Shown here: positions 44,807-54,757 of the stretch, piece after piece
Layout: every line of letters begins with the position of its first letter
How positions within the stretch are numbered: the stretch's first letter is position 1
NCBI RefSeq assembly: GCF_007994985.1
Contig: NZ_VOQF01000017.1
Coordinates: 1 to 64,000 of the forward strand
Reading direction: 5' to 3'
Origin: Metabacillus litoralis
GTDB lineage: Bacteria; Bacillota; Bacilli; Bacillales; Bacillaceae
DNA: 64,000 nt
Program-made: the position numbers and the translations under genes
Notes under the pieces: generated by a model
What the model was told of the DNA's origin: nothing
The model's input: only the letters and a program-made list of their open reading frames with translations
Database searches by the model: none

Positions 44807-44888
44807 AGCATTTTCAGGTGAAGAGCACCTTTGTTTTTCTGTAGTCTTAAACCTGCCTGGGTTGATCAAAGCACCTGCTCTTTTTTCT
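44807..44888 (+). ncRNA. Candidate ~80-nt small RNA
   Basis: A promoter-like pair is followed by AGGTGAAGAGCACCT, a loop region with CCTGCCTGGGTT, and a terminator AGAGCA..CTTTG / CAAAG..TGCTCT with T6. No plus-strand gene lies upstream that it could terminate, and the T-run is on the plus strand only. AGGTG can pair with either of two CACCT copies. Bases 44889-45138 are AT-rich without a gene. Confidence 0.5.
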
Positions 44889-45138
44889 TTTTCTTATCGC
44901 TCCTTGGAGTATAATACGTTAATTTAAATGAAAAAGATACTCCTTTTTTGTCGATTTACAAAAAAAAAATATTTATCTTAATATAGTTGTTATTCTACAA
45001 GGCTTTTTTTGTATTTGGTAAATTTTTTTATTTAAAAAAGTTTATTATGATAACGGTTTAATGCTTTAATTAGAAATAGTATTAAACAGTAATGTATTCA
45101 AGTTAGAAGTAATATTGAAATAGTATTTTCAGTGTTTT

Positions 45139-46272
45139 CTAACAATTTTTATATACGATATTCCCATTTATCATTGTTATAAGAGGTTTTGATAAATAAT
45201 GAAATGGATGATGATTCCAAACTACTAAATCTGCATTTTTGCCTATTTCTATACTGCCTAGAATATCATCAATTCTTAAATTACGAGCTGCTGTAATGGT
45301 GATTCCTTCTAGTGCTTTTTGTTCATCAAATCCTTCTCTTACAGCAATAGAGGCACAAATATTTAAATATTGAATCGGAGTATATGGATGATCTGTTGTG
45401 ATCGATACCTCTACACCTTTTTCAGAAAGTGCTTGATAAGTTGACCAGCTCTTATTTTTTAATTCAATTTTCGATTTTCTTGTGAGGGTAGGACCAACAC
45501 ACACTTTAGCATGTTTTTCTTTAAGTTCATCAGCGATTAAATGTCCTTCTGTACAATGCTCTATTCGATAATCCAGGTCAAATTCCTCAGCAAACCGAAT
45601 AGCACTCATAATATCATCTGCACGGTGAGCATGAATTCTCACAGGTATCTCACGACGTAATGCTTTCTTTATTGAAATAGAGCGGAAATCCTCTGATTCA
45701 TCACAATATTTTGCTTTGTAAAAAGCTTCACGTAGCATTCCCATGATTCCCATTCTTGTTATGGAATCTTTGTTTCCTTGGCTATGCATTCGTTTTGGGT
45801 TTTCACCTAAAGCAATTTTTAATCCTGCTGTTTCTTGTACAATCATGTTCTCAATATTTATTCCATAAGTTTTAATAACGGATGTTGTACCGCCAATTAC
45901 ATTTGCACTTCCTGGCATAACATGAGCAGTTGTAATTCCGTACTTTATGGCATCCGTAAAAGCAGGATCAAGTGGATGAACACCATCTAATGCTCTTATA
46001 TGGGGTGTTAGTGGTTCAATCGTTTCATTTGCGTCATTACCAGCCCATCCAGTGCCTTCATCATATAAACCTAAATGTGTGTGAACATCAATAAATCCAG
46101 GAAATAGGTATTGATTTTTACATTGTATAATGTTTACTTCTTTAGTTGCTTGGAGATTTTTCCCTATATCAATAATTATGCCGTTTTCAACTAAAACATC
46201 TGTTTCATATTTAACAGCTGAGGTTACAGGATAAACTGTAGCTTGCTTAAAAAGTGTCGATTTTATATTCAT
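45139..46272 (-). CDS. Amidohydrolase family protein
   Basis: 377 residues from ATG 46272 (GGAGC seven bases before; the ATG at 46284 overlaps it). The metal-dependent hydrolase fold has PGFIDVHTHLGLYDEG (metal HxH), IPVRIHAHRADDI, IEHCTEGH, and ITTDHPYTP with the catalytic Asp. The C-terminal beta-sandwich ends GKNADLVVWNHHPF. It belongs to the imidazolonepropionase/dihydroorotase-like branch of amidohydrolases; the substrate is unknown. No signal peptide. Confidence 0.85.
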   Translation of the reverse strand: MNIKSTLFKQATVYPVTSAVKYETDVLVENGIIIDIGKNLQATKEVNIIQCKNQYLFPGFIDVHTHLGLYDEGTGWAGNDANETIEPLTPHIRALDGVHPLDPAFTDAIKYGITTAHVMPGSANVIGGTTSVIKTYGINIENMIVQETAGLKIALGENPKRMHSQGNKDSITRMGIMGMLREAFYKAKYCDESEDFRSISIKKALRREIPVRIHAHRADDIMSAIRFAEEFDLDYRIEHCTEGHLIADELKEKHAKVCVGPTLTRKSKIELKNKSWSTYQALSEKGVEVSITTDHPYTPIQYLNICASIAVREGFDEQKALEGITITAARNLRIDDILGSIEIGKNADLVVWNHHPFHYLSKPLITMINGNIVYKNC

Positions 46273-46420
46273 ATTGAGCTCCATTCTTCAAGGCACTTTT
46301 CTGAAGTATTTTTGCTACAAGACTAGATAGTTGTTATAAACAGAGTTTTATATTGTCTTTTTAAGATGAAAAGATACCACTGTTTTTTAAAATTCGAGAA
46401 TGTAAACAAACTGTTTTAGA

Positions 46421-47317
46421 TCACTTTAAAATGTTTCGTAATGCTTCATCAACATAAGGGTAGGTAAATGTAAAATGATGTTTCTCTAATTTTTCAGGTA
46501 ATACTTTTTGACCTTCTAAGATCAAAATACTCATTTCTCCTAATATTGTTTTTAAAGCAAACTCAGGTGCTGGTAGCCAATGAGGTCTATTAAGGATATT
46601 ACCAATAGTTTTGCCAAATTCGTTCATTTTTACAGGATTAGGTGCTGTTGCATTTACCGGACCAGTGATTTTATCATTTTGAATTACATAATCAATAAGT
46701 TTTACAAGGTCCTCGATAGAAATCCATGACACCCATTGCTCCCCAGATCCTAACTTTCCTCCTGCAAATAATTTATATGGTAAAAGCATTTTTGGTAACG
46801 CACCTTCCGCGCCCAAAATAATCCCAAATCGAGTAAATACGGTTCTTACATTTAGTTCTTCAACTTTAGATGCTTCCTTTTCCCAAACCTTTACTGTCTC
46901 TGCTAGAAAATCTGTACCTCTCTCTGTAGAATCCTCAGTAAATGTTTTGTCTCTAGATGTACCATAGATACCTATCGCACTTGCATTAATCAAGACAGAG
47001 GGCTTCTTCTCTAGCTTAGATATAATGGAGTAAACCTCTCTAGTTGCTTTTACTCTACTTTCAACAATTGCCTTTTTTGCATCTTCTGTCCACCGATCAT
47101 TAATTGATTTTCCTGCAAGGTTAATCATGACATCTATTCCTTCTAATGATGAAGCAGGGTTTGCTTCATTTGAAAGCCATTGAACATATTGTAAGTTCTT
47201 TTGAGAAGATGTTTTGTCACTTCGTGTTAAAATATATACATCATGACCATTATTTAAATAATGATTAGTTAAGTGTTTTCCAACAAATCCTGTTCCACCT
47301 GTAATCGCTATTTTCAT
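46421..47317 (-). CDS. yfhF: TIGR01777/DUF1731 NAD-dependent epimerase YfhF
   Basis: 298 residues. Rossmann start MKIAITGGTGFVGKHLTNHY, GKSINDRWTEDAKKAI, VLINASAIGIYG (SDR-type Y), and a C-terminal DUF1731 domain NRPHWLPAPEFALKTILGEM. It is an atypical SDR related to E. coli YfcH and plant SulA-like proteins. It is divergently arranged with recX, as in B. subtilis. The reaction is unknown. Confidence 0.88.
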   Translation of the reverse strand: MKIAITGGTGFVGKHLTNHYLNNGHDVYILTRSDKTSSQKNLQYVQWLSNEANPASSLEGIDVMINLAGKSINDRWTEDAKKAIVESRVKATREVYSIISKLEKKPSVLINASAIGIYGTSRDKTFTEDSTERGTDFLAETVKVWEKEASKVEELNVRTVFTRFGIILGAEGALPKMLLPYKLFAGGKLGSGEQWVSWISIEDLVKLIDYVIQNDKITGPVNATAPNPVKMNEFGKTIGNILNRPHWLPAPEFALKTILGEMSILILEGQKVLPEKLEKHHFTFTYPYVDEALRNILK

Positions 47318-47522
47318 GAATACTCACTTCCTTTTCTAGTAGTAACGGGGTATCTTCTTAAACTGTTATTTATAAAATTGTTGAAATATATAAAGTTCTC
47401 ATTTTCTTTTATTTTGCTTAAAATAGATGCAAAAATAGATCTATTTCATTTATACCCTTTCTAGTAGAAATATCCACATTTCGATGTGTTTAAAAATTAG
47501 TTATATATAGTAGGTGATTGAT

Positions 47523-48326
47523 TTGGCAATTATTACGAAAATTACAACTCAGAAAAAAACAGATGATCGATTGAATATTTTCTTAGATGATGGAAGTGGA
47601 GAAAAATATGCTTTTAGTGTAGATCAAGATGTTTTTATAAAATACAATTTGCAAAAAGGCAAAGAACTTGATGAATTTGATATTATTGAAATACAATACG
47701 GAGACTCGATAAAGAAAGCCTATAATAAAGCATTAGAATATTTAAGCTATCGTATGCGGTCTATTAAAGAAGTGAAAGACTATCTTAGCAAAAAAGAATA
47801 CAATGATGCTGTTATTGCTGAAGTGATCATTAAATTAAAGGACTATAAATATGTAGATGATCTTGAATTTACGATCGCGTATGTTCGAACACAATGGCAA
47901 ACAAATGGTAAAGGACCAACTGTGATTAAGCGAGAGCTTTATGAAAAAGGGATTGAGCAGTCTTTTGTTGAACAAGCACTATCATTATATACTGAGAATG
48001 CGCAAATAGAAGAAGCTATTTCACATGCAGAAAAGGTTTTGAAAAAAAACAATAAGTTATCAACAGTACTATTAAAGCAAAAAATAGAGCAACATTTAGT
48101 AAGAAAGGGATTTTCCTTTCAAATTATTTCAATTGCATTAGAAGAAGTACAATTTGAACAAGATGAATCAGAGGAATGGTCTGCTCTTGAAAAGCATGCT
48201 GAAAAGGCAAAGAAAAAGTATCAAAATGAAGAGCCCTATCAATATAAAATGAAGATGAAGCAATTTTTATACCGAAAAGGATTTCCAATTGAATTAATTG
48301 AAAAATATTTAGATGCTGAATCATAA
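47523..48326 (+). CDS. recX: Regulatory protein RecX
   Basis: 267 residues in the three-helix-repeat RecX fold: ALEYLSYRMRSIKEVKDYL (first repeat), KLKDYKYVDDLEFTIAYV and GKGPTVIKRELYEKGIEQ (second), FLYRKGFPIELIEKYL (third). It modulates RecA filaments. I chose TTG 47523 because AGGTGA lies five bases before it; the GTG at 47514 overlaps that site. It is followed 13 bases later by yfhH, so they are likely co-transcribed. Confidence 0.9.
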   Translation: MAIITKITTQKKTDDRLNIFLDDGSGEKYAFSVDQDVFIKYNLQKGKELDEFDIIEIQYGDSIKKAYNKALEYLSYRMRSIKEVKDYLSKKEYNDAVIAEVIIKLKDYKYVDDLEFTIAYVRTQWQTNGKGPTVIKRELYEKGIEQSFVEQALSLYTENAQIEEAISHAEKVLKKNNKLSTVLLKQKIEQHLVRKGFSFQIISIALEEVQFEQDESEEWSALEKHAEKAKKKYQNEEPYQYKMKMKQFLYRKGFPIELIEKYLDAES

Positions 48327-48339
48327 GGGGACATGAAGG

Positions 48340-48672
48340 ATGACAACAAATCAAAAAAGATATAGTGAAATGACGGAGTATGAATTAAAAACTGAAATTG
48401 GCACTCTAAAAGAAAAAGCTAGAAAAGCTGAGCAATTAGGAATCATAAATGAATTTGCTGTACTAGAACGTAAAATTACGATGGCTAAATCTTATTTATT
48501 AGATCCTAAAGATTATAAACCTGAAGAAACGTATGAAGTAGAAGGTGCTCCTGGAGAATTTTTTAAAATTAGTTATATGAATGGGATTTTTGCATGGGGA
48601 TCTAGAATTTCAACTCCAGAGGTAGAAGAAGCTTTACCAATTTCCATGTTAATGAAGACTGACAAGTCATAG
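48340..48672 (+). CDS. yfhH: YfhH (DUF1811) family protein
   Basis: 110 residues: RYSEMTEYELKTEIGTLKEKARKAEQLG, MAKSYLLDPKDYKPEETYEV, and a small beta-barrel-like end GIFAWGSRISTPEVEEALPIS. A conserved small Bacillus protein of unknown function directly after recX. An inverted repeat GACTGAC/GTCAGTC spans the stop codon (about 48655-48686) but has no clear T-run. Confidence 0.88.
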   Translation: MTTNQKRYSEMTEYELKTEIGTLKEKARKAEQLGIINEFAVLERKITMAKSYLLDPKDYKPEETYEVEGAPGEFFKISYMNGIFAWGSRISTPEVEEALPISMLMKTDKS

Positions 48673-48696
48673 GACTGTCAGTCTTCAAATGCTCGG

Positions 48697-48858
48697 TTAT
48701 GAGCGTTTTCTTGTTTGTCTTTCAAGAATGATGAGATCTTGGGTTTGTTGGGTTTCTCCGTTCACTTGTGCGTGCGAATGTTTAGGATTAGCCCAAGGTT
48801 GAGTGAATGCGTTAGAATACAAATTATCATAGAATTTTTTCTTCTTATTTGTACCCAT
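48697..48858 (-). CDS. YpzG-like small spore-associated protein
   Basis: 53 residues from ATG 48858, eight bases after GCGGAGGTG. It reads MGTNKKKKFYDNLYSNAF.., NPKHSHAQVNGETQQTQ, LIILERQTRKRS. The NPKH(A/S)xxQVNGET block is typical of the YpzG/small SASP-like family in Bacillus. It lies next to sspK on the same strand, which supports a sporulation role (inferred). Confidence 0.75.
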   Translation of the reverse strand: MGTNKKKKFYDNLYSNAFTQPWANPKHSHAQVNGETQQTQDLIILERQTRKRS

Positions 48859-48893
48859 TACAATAGCACCTCCGCAAGTTTGGTTACTGCAAG

Positions 48894-49058
48894 TTAAGAG
48901 TAAGGATTTTCACGACTTCCAGAAGCTCTCATTCGTTCTTGTGGATGAGTGTTAATGGTGCCGTTTGCTCGTTTAGAAGCATATTCTGCTTTTGCTCTTG
49001 GCTCGCCTTCAAACTTGTTATTATTCATATTTGGAAATCCAGTTTGTTTGTTACGCAA
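48894..49058 (-). CDS. sspK: Small acid-soluble spore protein K
   Basis: 54 residues from a TTG at 49058, five bases after [62 protein letters not shown]. It matches the minor SASP SspK. It is expected to be expressed in the forespore under sigma-G; I did not find a clear promoter. The upstream in-frame ATG at 49124 has no ribosome site. Confidence 0.87.
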   Translation of the reverse strand: MRNKQTGFPNMNNNKFEGEPRAKAEYASKRANGTINTHPQERMRASGSRENPYS

Positions 49059-49169
49059 TGCAATCCCCTCCAAATCATCATTCAGTAGCTTCATTAATTG
49101 AAGCGTATTTATAGTATAGTGCAACAGAAGAAAATTATAAGTAGCTAATCCTACCTAGAGGTGAGAATA

Positions 49170-49439
49170 ATGGAAATGTACTTTGAACAATTAACAAATG
49201 AATTGTTAGAAAAAAATAAAACACTTTCTTACGCTCAAGCGCGAACATGGGTCGAGCTGCTATGGGAGGATTTTGAATCAACTCAAGCAAAGGCAGGTCG
49301 AACTTATAAAGGAAAAGAAATGACAGAAATGGTGGTTCGTCAACTCATCACACATTACGGTGATAAGCTTCATGAATTCATTGCAACAAACCCTAAATAC
49401 AGCCATTTATTAAATAATGATGATTATTTGAAGCATTAA
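49170..49439 (+). CDS. yfhJ: YfhJ (WVELL domain) protein
   Basis: 89 residues. It holds SYAQARTWVELLWEDFESTQAKAGR, the WVELL motif naming this small Bacillus family, and MVVRQLITHYGDKLHEF. Function unknown. The ATG at 49170 follows GAGGTGAG; a GTG at 49161 is part of that ribosome site. A bidirectional terminator separates it from yfhP. Confidence 0.87.
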   Translation: MEMYFEQLTNELLEKNKTLSYAQARTWVELLWEDFESTQAKAGRTYKGKEMTEMVVRQLITHYGDKLHEFIATNPKYSHLLNNDDYLKH

Positions 49440-49480
49440 TTAAATGTTTGTTTAATGAATTAAGTATAATATATGGCACA

Positions 49481-49513
49481 AAAAGGACCAGACATAAGAC
49501 GTCTGGTCCTTAA
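49481..49513. terminator. Bidirectional terminator between yfhJ and yfhP
   Basis: AAGGACCAGAC / GTCTGGTCCTT around ataagac, ending just before the yfhP stop codon. Confidence 0.85.
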
Positions 49514-49514
49514 C

Positions 49515-50495
49515 TCATTCTGGAATAAGCTCTAACTTTTTACGTAGTTTTTCCTCGCTGAAAATCCAGCCTGTATAAGAACTAACAATGTTCAATTCTT
49601 GATCTAATTGAGCAATTGCTACAAAAGGATAATACCCTTTACTTCTATATCTTAAATCAATAAACCGAACTTCATAATGATCTGTATATTCATCAACTTC
49701 CCACCTATAAACAGGTGAAAATGATAAAAAAGCAGAGATGTTATCATCTTCTTCAGCAGCTTTTATAATATTAGTCTGAGGAACAGGCACCCTGTCAAAT
49801 TCATCTAAAAAAATTAGCTTTTCATTAACTGATCTTGCTACATGAAAATGCTCCTTTGTCATAACAGCTATATGCCATTGTCTAAACCTCATGGTGGGCG
49901 AAATAATTATTTCTTCAATGTAATCTAGCTGCTCATGCAATTGTTTAACGATATTTCGTTGCATCGAGAAACGAATCACATAGTATCCAACCAACACAGC
50001 ATATACACTTAAAAACGTATATCCAGGATGAGCACCTAAGACCCAAATGATAATCCCGACAATATGTGTGAAAAAGATAAAAGGATCGAATGTATTAATA
50101 ATGCCCAAAGCAATCCACTTTTTTGTAAAAGGCCTTAAAGCTTGAGTTCCATAAGCATTAAAGATATCAACAAAAACATGAAGAACAATTGCCAGTAAAG
50201 TCCATAGCCATAAATGCAGCATGTTGCTTTCTGGGATGAAAATTGTCAGTAAACCAGTGATTAAAAATGACCATATAAAAATTGCTGGAATAGAATGTGT
50301 AATTCCTCTGTGATTTCGAATGTATTTGGCGTTGTTTCTAAGTTTTAAAATGGTATCTAGATCAGGAGCTTGTGAACCGATAATTGTACCAATCATTACG
50401 GCTTGTGCTGTAGGATTATCAACACCAACAGCCGGATCAAGTGTGGCAAGTCCTCCTAGTGCAATTCCCATTACGATATGTGTTCCAGTATCCAA
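49515..50495 (-). CDS. yfhP: Membrane-bound metal-dependent hydrolase YfhP
   Basis: 326 residues with about five membrane helices in the first 180. YdjM/YfhP-type motifs: DTGTHIVMGIALGG, QAPDLDTILK, NHRGITHSIPA and HVFVDIFNAYGTQALRPF, the His/Asp set of the LexA-regulated membrane hydrolase family. The C-terminal ~140 residues are a soluble domain. In B. subtilis YfhP acts as a regulator of neighbouring genes in some reports; the enzymatic substrate is unknown. Confidence 0.87.
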   Translation of the reverse strand: MDTGTHIVMGIALGGLATLDPAVGVDNPTAQAVMIGTIIGSQAPDLDTILKLRNNAKYIRNHRGITHSIPAIFIWSFLITGLLTIFIPESNMLHLWLWTLLAIVLHVFVDIFNAYGTQALRPFTKKWIALGIINTFDPFIFFTHIVGIIIWVLGAHPGYTFLSVYAVLVGYYVIRFSMQRNIVKQLHEQLDYIEEIIISPTMRFRQWHIAVMTKEHFHVARSVNEKLIFLDEFDRVPVPQTNIIKAAEEDDNISAFLSFSPVYRWEVDEYTDHYEVRFIDLRYRSKGYYPFVAIAQLDQELNIVSSYTGWIFSEEKLRKKLELIPE

Positions 50496-50732
50496 ACAAT
50501 AAACCTCCTCATATTTACTCTAAAAGGAGTTAGTACTTATACTTGATAACCCTAATAGGTTCATTTGAATTTATATGTGGTAATATTGTCCAATGTGCAT
50601 TATTTTAAACATCTATGCTTTAAAAAGACTAGTTCTTGTACTATTCTTATAAAAGTGATTGCTGTGATAAATATAGCATTACTCTTTATTTTCCCAAAAA
50701 TGAAGGAAAATAACATGCGGAGGAAAATTTTA

Positions 50733-51833
50733 ATGATTAATGATGTACAAAATAAGCTACAAAGCTTTCCGATAAAAGAATTTCAAGACGATTTAATAAA
50801 TTGGTACCTTGCTGAAAAAAGGGACCTGCCTTGGCGTAAGGATCAAGATCCGTACAAGGTTTGGGTATCAGAAATTATGCTTCAGCAAACAAGAGTTGAT
50901 ACAGTTATTCCTTATTTTAACGCATTTATTACCAAGTTTCCTACCATTAACGCTTTAGCTGATGCAGATGAAGAAGAGGTATTAAAAGCATGGGAAGGTC
51001 TTGGGTATTATTCAAGGGTAAGAAATTTACAAGCGGCTGTAAAGGAAGTTAAAGAAACATACAGTGGTAAGGTACCGGATTCTCCTTTGGAAATTTCAAA
51101 GCTAAAAGGGGTTGGTCCTTATACAAAAGGTGCGATCTTAAGCATTGCCTATAATATCCCGGAACCAGCAGTTGATGGGAATGTCATGAGAGTACTATCA
51201 CGTATCCTTTCAATATGGGAGGATATCGCAAAACCTAAAACACGTAAAATATTCGAAGAAGCAACATATGAATTAATTTCAAAGGAAGATCCATCATCCT
51301 TTAATCAAGCAGTTATGGAGTTAGGAGCATTAATATGTACGCCAACCTCACCAAAATGTCTTCTTTGTCCTGTTCGTGAACATTGCACAGCATTTGATGA
51401 AGGAGTTCAATCAGAGCTTCCGATTAAAAGTAAGAAAAAGAAACCAAAGCCGCTCCAAATGGCTGCTGCTGTTTTGTATGATAATACGGGTAAGCTTTAT
51501 ATCCATAAACGTCCACCAGCGGGATTACTTGCAAACCTTTGGGAATACCCGAATTTAGAGCTTGACTCCATGAGTGGGAAAACATATCGCGATCAGCTAG
51601 GTGAATTTCTATTAAATGAGTATGGAATTGAGGCAGAGCTCTCAGAACTAACAGGAACTGTTGAACACGTATTTTCTCATTTGATATGGAATATTTCTGT
51701 TTTTATAGGGAAAGTCAAAAACGTTAATGATACCAATCTCTTACCTGTAACAGAAGAAGAGCTACAAAGATATGCGTTTCCTGTTTCACATCAAAAAATA
51801 TATCAAATTTACAAAAAGGCTGACTTGTCTTAA
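50733..51833 (+). CDS. mutY: A/G-specific adenine glycosylase MutY
   Basis: 366 residues. N-terminal glycosylase: [24 protein letters not shown], Hh[15 protein letters not shown], catalytic Asp in [12 protein letters not shown], and the [4Fe-4S] loop C-x6-C-x2-C-x5-C ([17 protein letters not shown]). The C-terminal NUDIX-like domain for 8-oxoG recognition ends with [12 protein letters not shown]. It removes A opposite 8-oxoguanine. ATG 50733 lies ten bases past CGGAGG. Confidence 0.93.
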   Translation: MINDVQNKLQSFPIKEFQDDLINWYLAEKRDLPWRKDQDPYKVWVSEIMLQQTRVDTVIPYFNAFITKFPTINALADADEEEVLKAWEGLGYYSRVRNLQAAVKEVKETYSGKVPDSPLEISKLKGVGPYTKGAILSIAYNIPEPAVDGNVMRVLSRILSIWEDIAKPKTRKIFEEATYELISKEDPSSFNQAVMELGALICTPTSPKCLLCPVREHCTAFDEGVQSELPIKSKKKKPKPLQMAAAVLYDNTGKLYIHKRPPAGLLANLWEYPNLELDSMSGKTYRDQLGEFLLNEYGIEAELSELTGTVEHVFSHLIWNISVFIGKVKNVNDTNLLPVTEEELQRYAFPVSHQKIYQIYKKADLS

Positions 51834-51850
51834 TGAGTCAGCCTTTTTTC
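51813..51850 (+). terminator. Terminator of mutY
   Basis: AAAAAGGCTGACT / AGTCAGCCTTTTTT; the 5' arm lies inside the last codons. Confidence 0.88.
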
Positions 51851-51889
51851 TTTTTCTGAAATCAGAGCTAAACGCGCCTTACTCTTTTC

Positions 51890-52114
51890 TCAATCATACT
51901 GAACTCTTGTTCCATGAGTCCAATCTGCTTCGTTTCTTTTCAATCCACCACGTGCCTCTATTTCTTCGACAATTTCTCGATGAATGGTTTGACCTTCAGA
52001 ATTTAAGTAAGGTACTACTTGTTGAAGTGAGTGATGAAAATAAGCTAATTCTTCCTTCTTCCACTCTTTTTTTGACATCATAGAGAGCTCTGTCATATCT
52101 CGTCCTACGTACAT
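51890..52114 (-). CDS. yfhS: YfhS family protein
   Basis: 74 residues, MYVGRDMTELSMMSKKEWKK, IVEEIEARGGLKRNEADW. It matches the YfhS family in length and position between mutY and fabL, and is conserved in spore formers. Function unknown. Confidence 0.83.
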   Translation of the reverse strand: MYVGRDMTELSMMSKKEWKKEELAYFHHSLQQVVPYLNSEGQTIHREIVEEIEARGGLKRNEADWTHGTRVQYD

Positions 52115-52172
52115 GAAGTTAAATCCCCCTTTACTACCGAGTAAAAATTCAAATCAAAATAGAAGTTTCACT

Positions 52173-52189
52173 ATAGTATCTGATACAAT
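52173..52189 (+). promoter_or_regulatory. Candidate FapR-like site at fabL
   Basis: ATAGTATCTGATACAAT, a palindrome (GTATC-T-GATAC) agreeing with the recalled FapR consensus TTAGTACCTGATACTAA at 13 of 17 positions. It overlaps an extended -10 TGATACAAT. B. subtilis fabL is not a classical FapR target. Confidence 0.4.
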
Positions 52190-52219
52190 GATTACATCTA
52201 TACGATTGTTTACATATGA

Positions 52220-52987
<768 letters not shown>

Positions 52988-53150
52988 AAATCTTTGGCAC
53001 TACAAATATATTTGAGCAAGTAATCCTTGTTTATTAAGGTTATACCTGAATTTAAAAACAGAAGGTAAAAAAACTTTATAAAAAAATTATTTTTTTGTGG
53101 ATATAAAAATCACCTCCGGGACAATCTATATTTCGTGGAGGTGATATCGA

Positions 53151-53351
53151 ATGGCACAGAACAACAACCAAGCTGGTAAAACAGCATCAGGTACAAACAT
53201 CCAACATGTTAAACAACAAAACGCTCAAAGTGCACAAGGTGGACAAGCAGGTGCAGGCCAATTTGGCACTGAATTTGCTAGCTCAACTGATGTTCAACAC
53301 GTGAAAAAATACAACCAACAAGCTGAAGCTAATAAGAACCAAAACTCTTAA
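53151..53351 (+). CDS. sspE: Gamma-type small acid-soluble spore protein
   Basis: 66 residues rich in Asn, Gln and Ala with two copies of the cleavage-type block TEFASSTDVQHVKKYN / TNIQHVKQQN. SspE is a forespore amino-acid store degraded at germination by GPR. Ribosome site GGAGGTGAT. A GACACCTTCCC terminator follows. Confidence 0.93.
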   Translation: MAQNNNQAGKTASGTNIQHVKQQNAQSAQGGQAGAGQFGTEFASSTDVQHVKKYNQQAEANKNQNS

Positions 53352-53363
53352 TTAGCAGATGCA

Positions 53364-53401
53364 AAAGACACCTTCCCAATAACGGGGAGGTGTCTTTTTT
53401 G
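53364..53401 (+). terminator. Terminator of sspE
   Basis: AAAGACACCTTCCC / GGGGAGGTGTCTTT plus T-run. Confidence 0.9.
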
Positions 53402-53557
53402 TGCGAATTAACATACCATCTTAAAAAAAAAGATTAAAAAATAAAAAAACGACAAAACCTCTGTTTACTCTACATAAGTAGTCAAAGGGTTGATGCATAG
53501 TATGGAGAATTTAATATATACACACTATTTTGTTTCTCTTTAGCGGAAAGGAGAGTA

Positions 53558-53818
53558 ATGATGAATTTTGATCAATTAGTAGGCGAGCAATTAAAGACGA
53601 TGGATAAGTTATTATATTTACAGTCTGAGATTGAAAGATGTCAAGATATTAAAAAACAACTGGTTGCATTGCAGGATGAAACACAAATGCAATCTGTTCA
53701 GATTGAGATAGAGAATATGAAGGTTGAGTTAAATAAAATCCAAAGGGTTTTTGAGCAACAAACAGAAGAAGTGATACGATCTTATGAAGAAGGTCAGAAA
53801 TTCGAAACTGTATCTTAA
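53558..53818 (+). CDS. ygaB: YgaB family coiled-coil protein
   Basis: 86 residues, almost entirely heptad-rich coiled coil (KLLYLQSEIERCQDIKKQL, IEIENMKVELNKIQRVFE). Conserved between sspE and ygaC in Bacillus; function unknown. Ribosome site AAAGGAGAG; ATG-ATG start. Confidence 0.85.
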   Translation: MMNFDQLVGEQLKTMDKLLYLQSEIERCQDIKKQLVALQDETQMQSVQIEIENMKVELNKIQRVFEQQTEEVIRSYEEGQKFETVS

Positions 53819-53825
53819 GTAATGT

Positions 53826-53859
53826 TAGAAGTCATTTCTCGTGGAATGACTTCTTTTAT
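53826..53859 (+). terminator. Terminator of ygaB
   Basis: AGAAGTCATT / AATGACTTCT with a T-tail. Confidence 0.85.
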
Positions 53860-53964
53860 TTTCTTTTTTATTTCACAAACGTTATAATGGAAGGAAATAC
53901 ATTACGTGGACGTTTATGAAATTCTTCATGAAGCGATCAATGAAATCGAAAGAAGGGGAGAAAA

Positions 53965-54495
53965 GTGCGCTTTCCCAGGGAAGGAGACAAAATCCAAATA
54001 CATAGCTATAAGCATAATGGATACATCCACAGAGTCTGGGAGGAATCCACGGTTCTAAAGGGTTCCCAGCATTGTATAATCGGTGGAAATGATCGAACGA
54101 TTGTTACGGAATCAGATGGAAGAACGTGGATTACTAGAGAACCAGCAATATGTTATTTCCATTCAAGACATTGGTTTAATATAATCGGGATGTTGAGAGA
54201 CGACGGTGTTTACTACTATTGTAATATAAGCTCACCATTTGTATGGGATGAGGAAGCGGTCAAATACATAGATTATGATCTCGATGTAAAGGTTTATCCA
54301 GATATGACTTATACAATTTTGGATGAAGATGAATATGAAGAACATAGCCAATTAATGAATTATCCTGAAGTAATTGACATAATTTTAAGAAATAACCTTG
54401 AAACCTTACTTCGATGGATACGGCAAAAAAAAGGTCCGTTTGCTCCAGAATTCATTGATGAGTGGTATGAACGATACTTAACATATGTAAGGTAA
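53965..54495 (+). CDS. ygaC: DUF402 nucleoside tri-/diphosphate phosphatase-like protein YgaC
   Basis: 176 residues. The DUF402 fold shows [45 protein letters not shown] (catalytic acidic cluster) and [19 protein letters not shown]. Characterised relatives hydrolyse nucleoside di- and triphosphates. GTG start at 53965, after AAGGGGAG. It is upstream of ygaD as in B. subtilis. About 260 bases follow before ygaD; an open frame there overlaps ygaD and is not credible. Confidence 0.88.
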   Translation: MRFPREGDKIQIHSYKHNGYIHRVWEESTVLKGSQHCIIGGNDRTIVTESDGRTWITREPAICYFHSRHWFNIIGMLRDDGVYYYCNISSPFVWDEEAVKYIDYDLDVKVYPDMTYTILDEDEYEEHSQLMNYPEVIDIILRNNLETLLRWIRQKKGPFAPEFIDEWYERYLTYVR

Positions 54496-54757
54496 TAGTA
54501 GTGGGTAGTAAGGGTGGCTCATATTGTGCTTCAGCATTATAAGATGTTGGGGTGTAATAAGCAAGAGTCAGCCTTTTTCATATGTGGTCGTATTTTTTAT
54601 GAGCTGTTAAGTAAAAACGTGAATTTCTGCTTACAAAAGGATTTAAAGGGAGACTATAAAGGGTATAACCAAACTCAAGGCATTAGTATAATGAAGACTT
54701 TATACAGACCAATGAGCAAGTTTGACAGGGCCTTTTGTAAAGAAATGGGGGATTTCT

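Noticed and set aside
49783-49800. CAGGCACCCTGTC as another dispersed repeat copy
   Set aside because: It lies inside the yfhP coding sequence and encodes conserved-looking residues; a short chance match.
53909-54060. Leader-peptide-like ORF overlapping the ygaC start
   Set aside because: No convincing ribosome site, and out-of-frame overlap with ygaC; coding only by chance.
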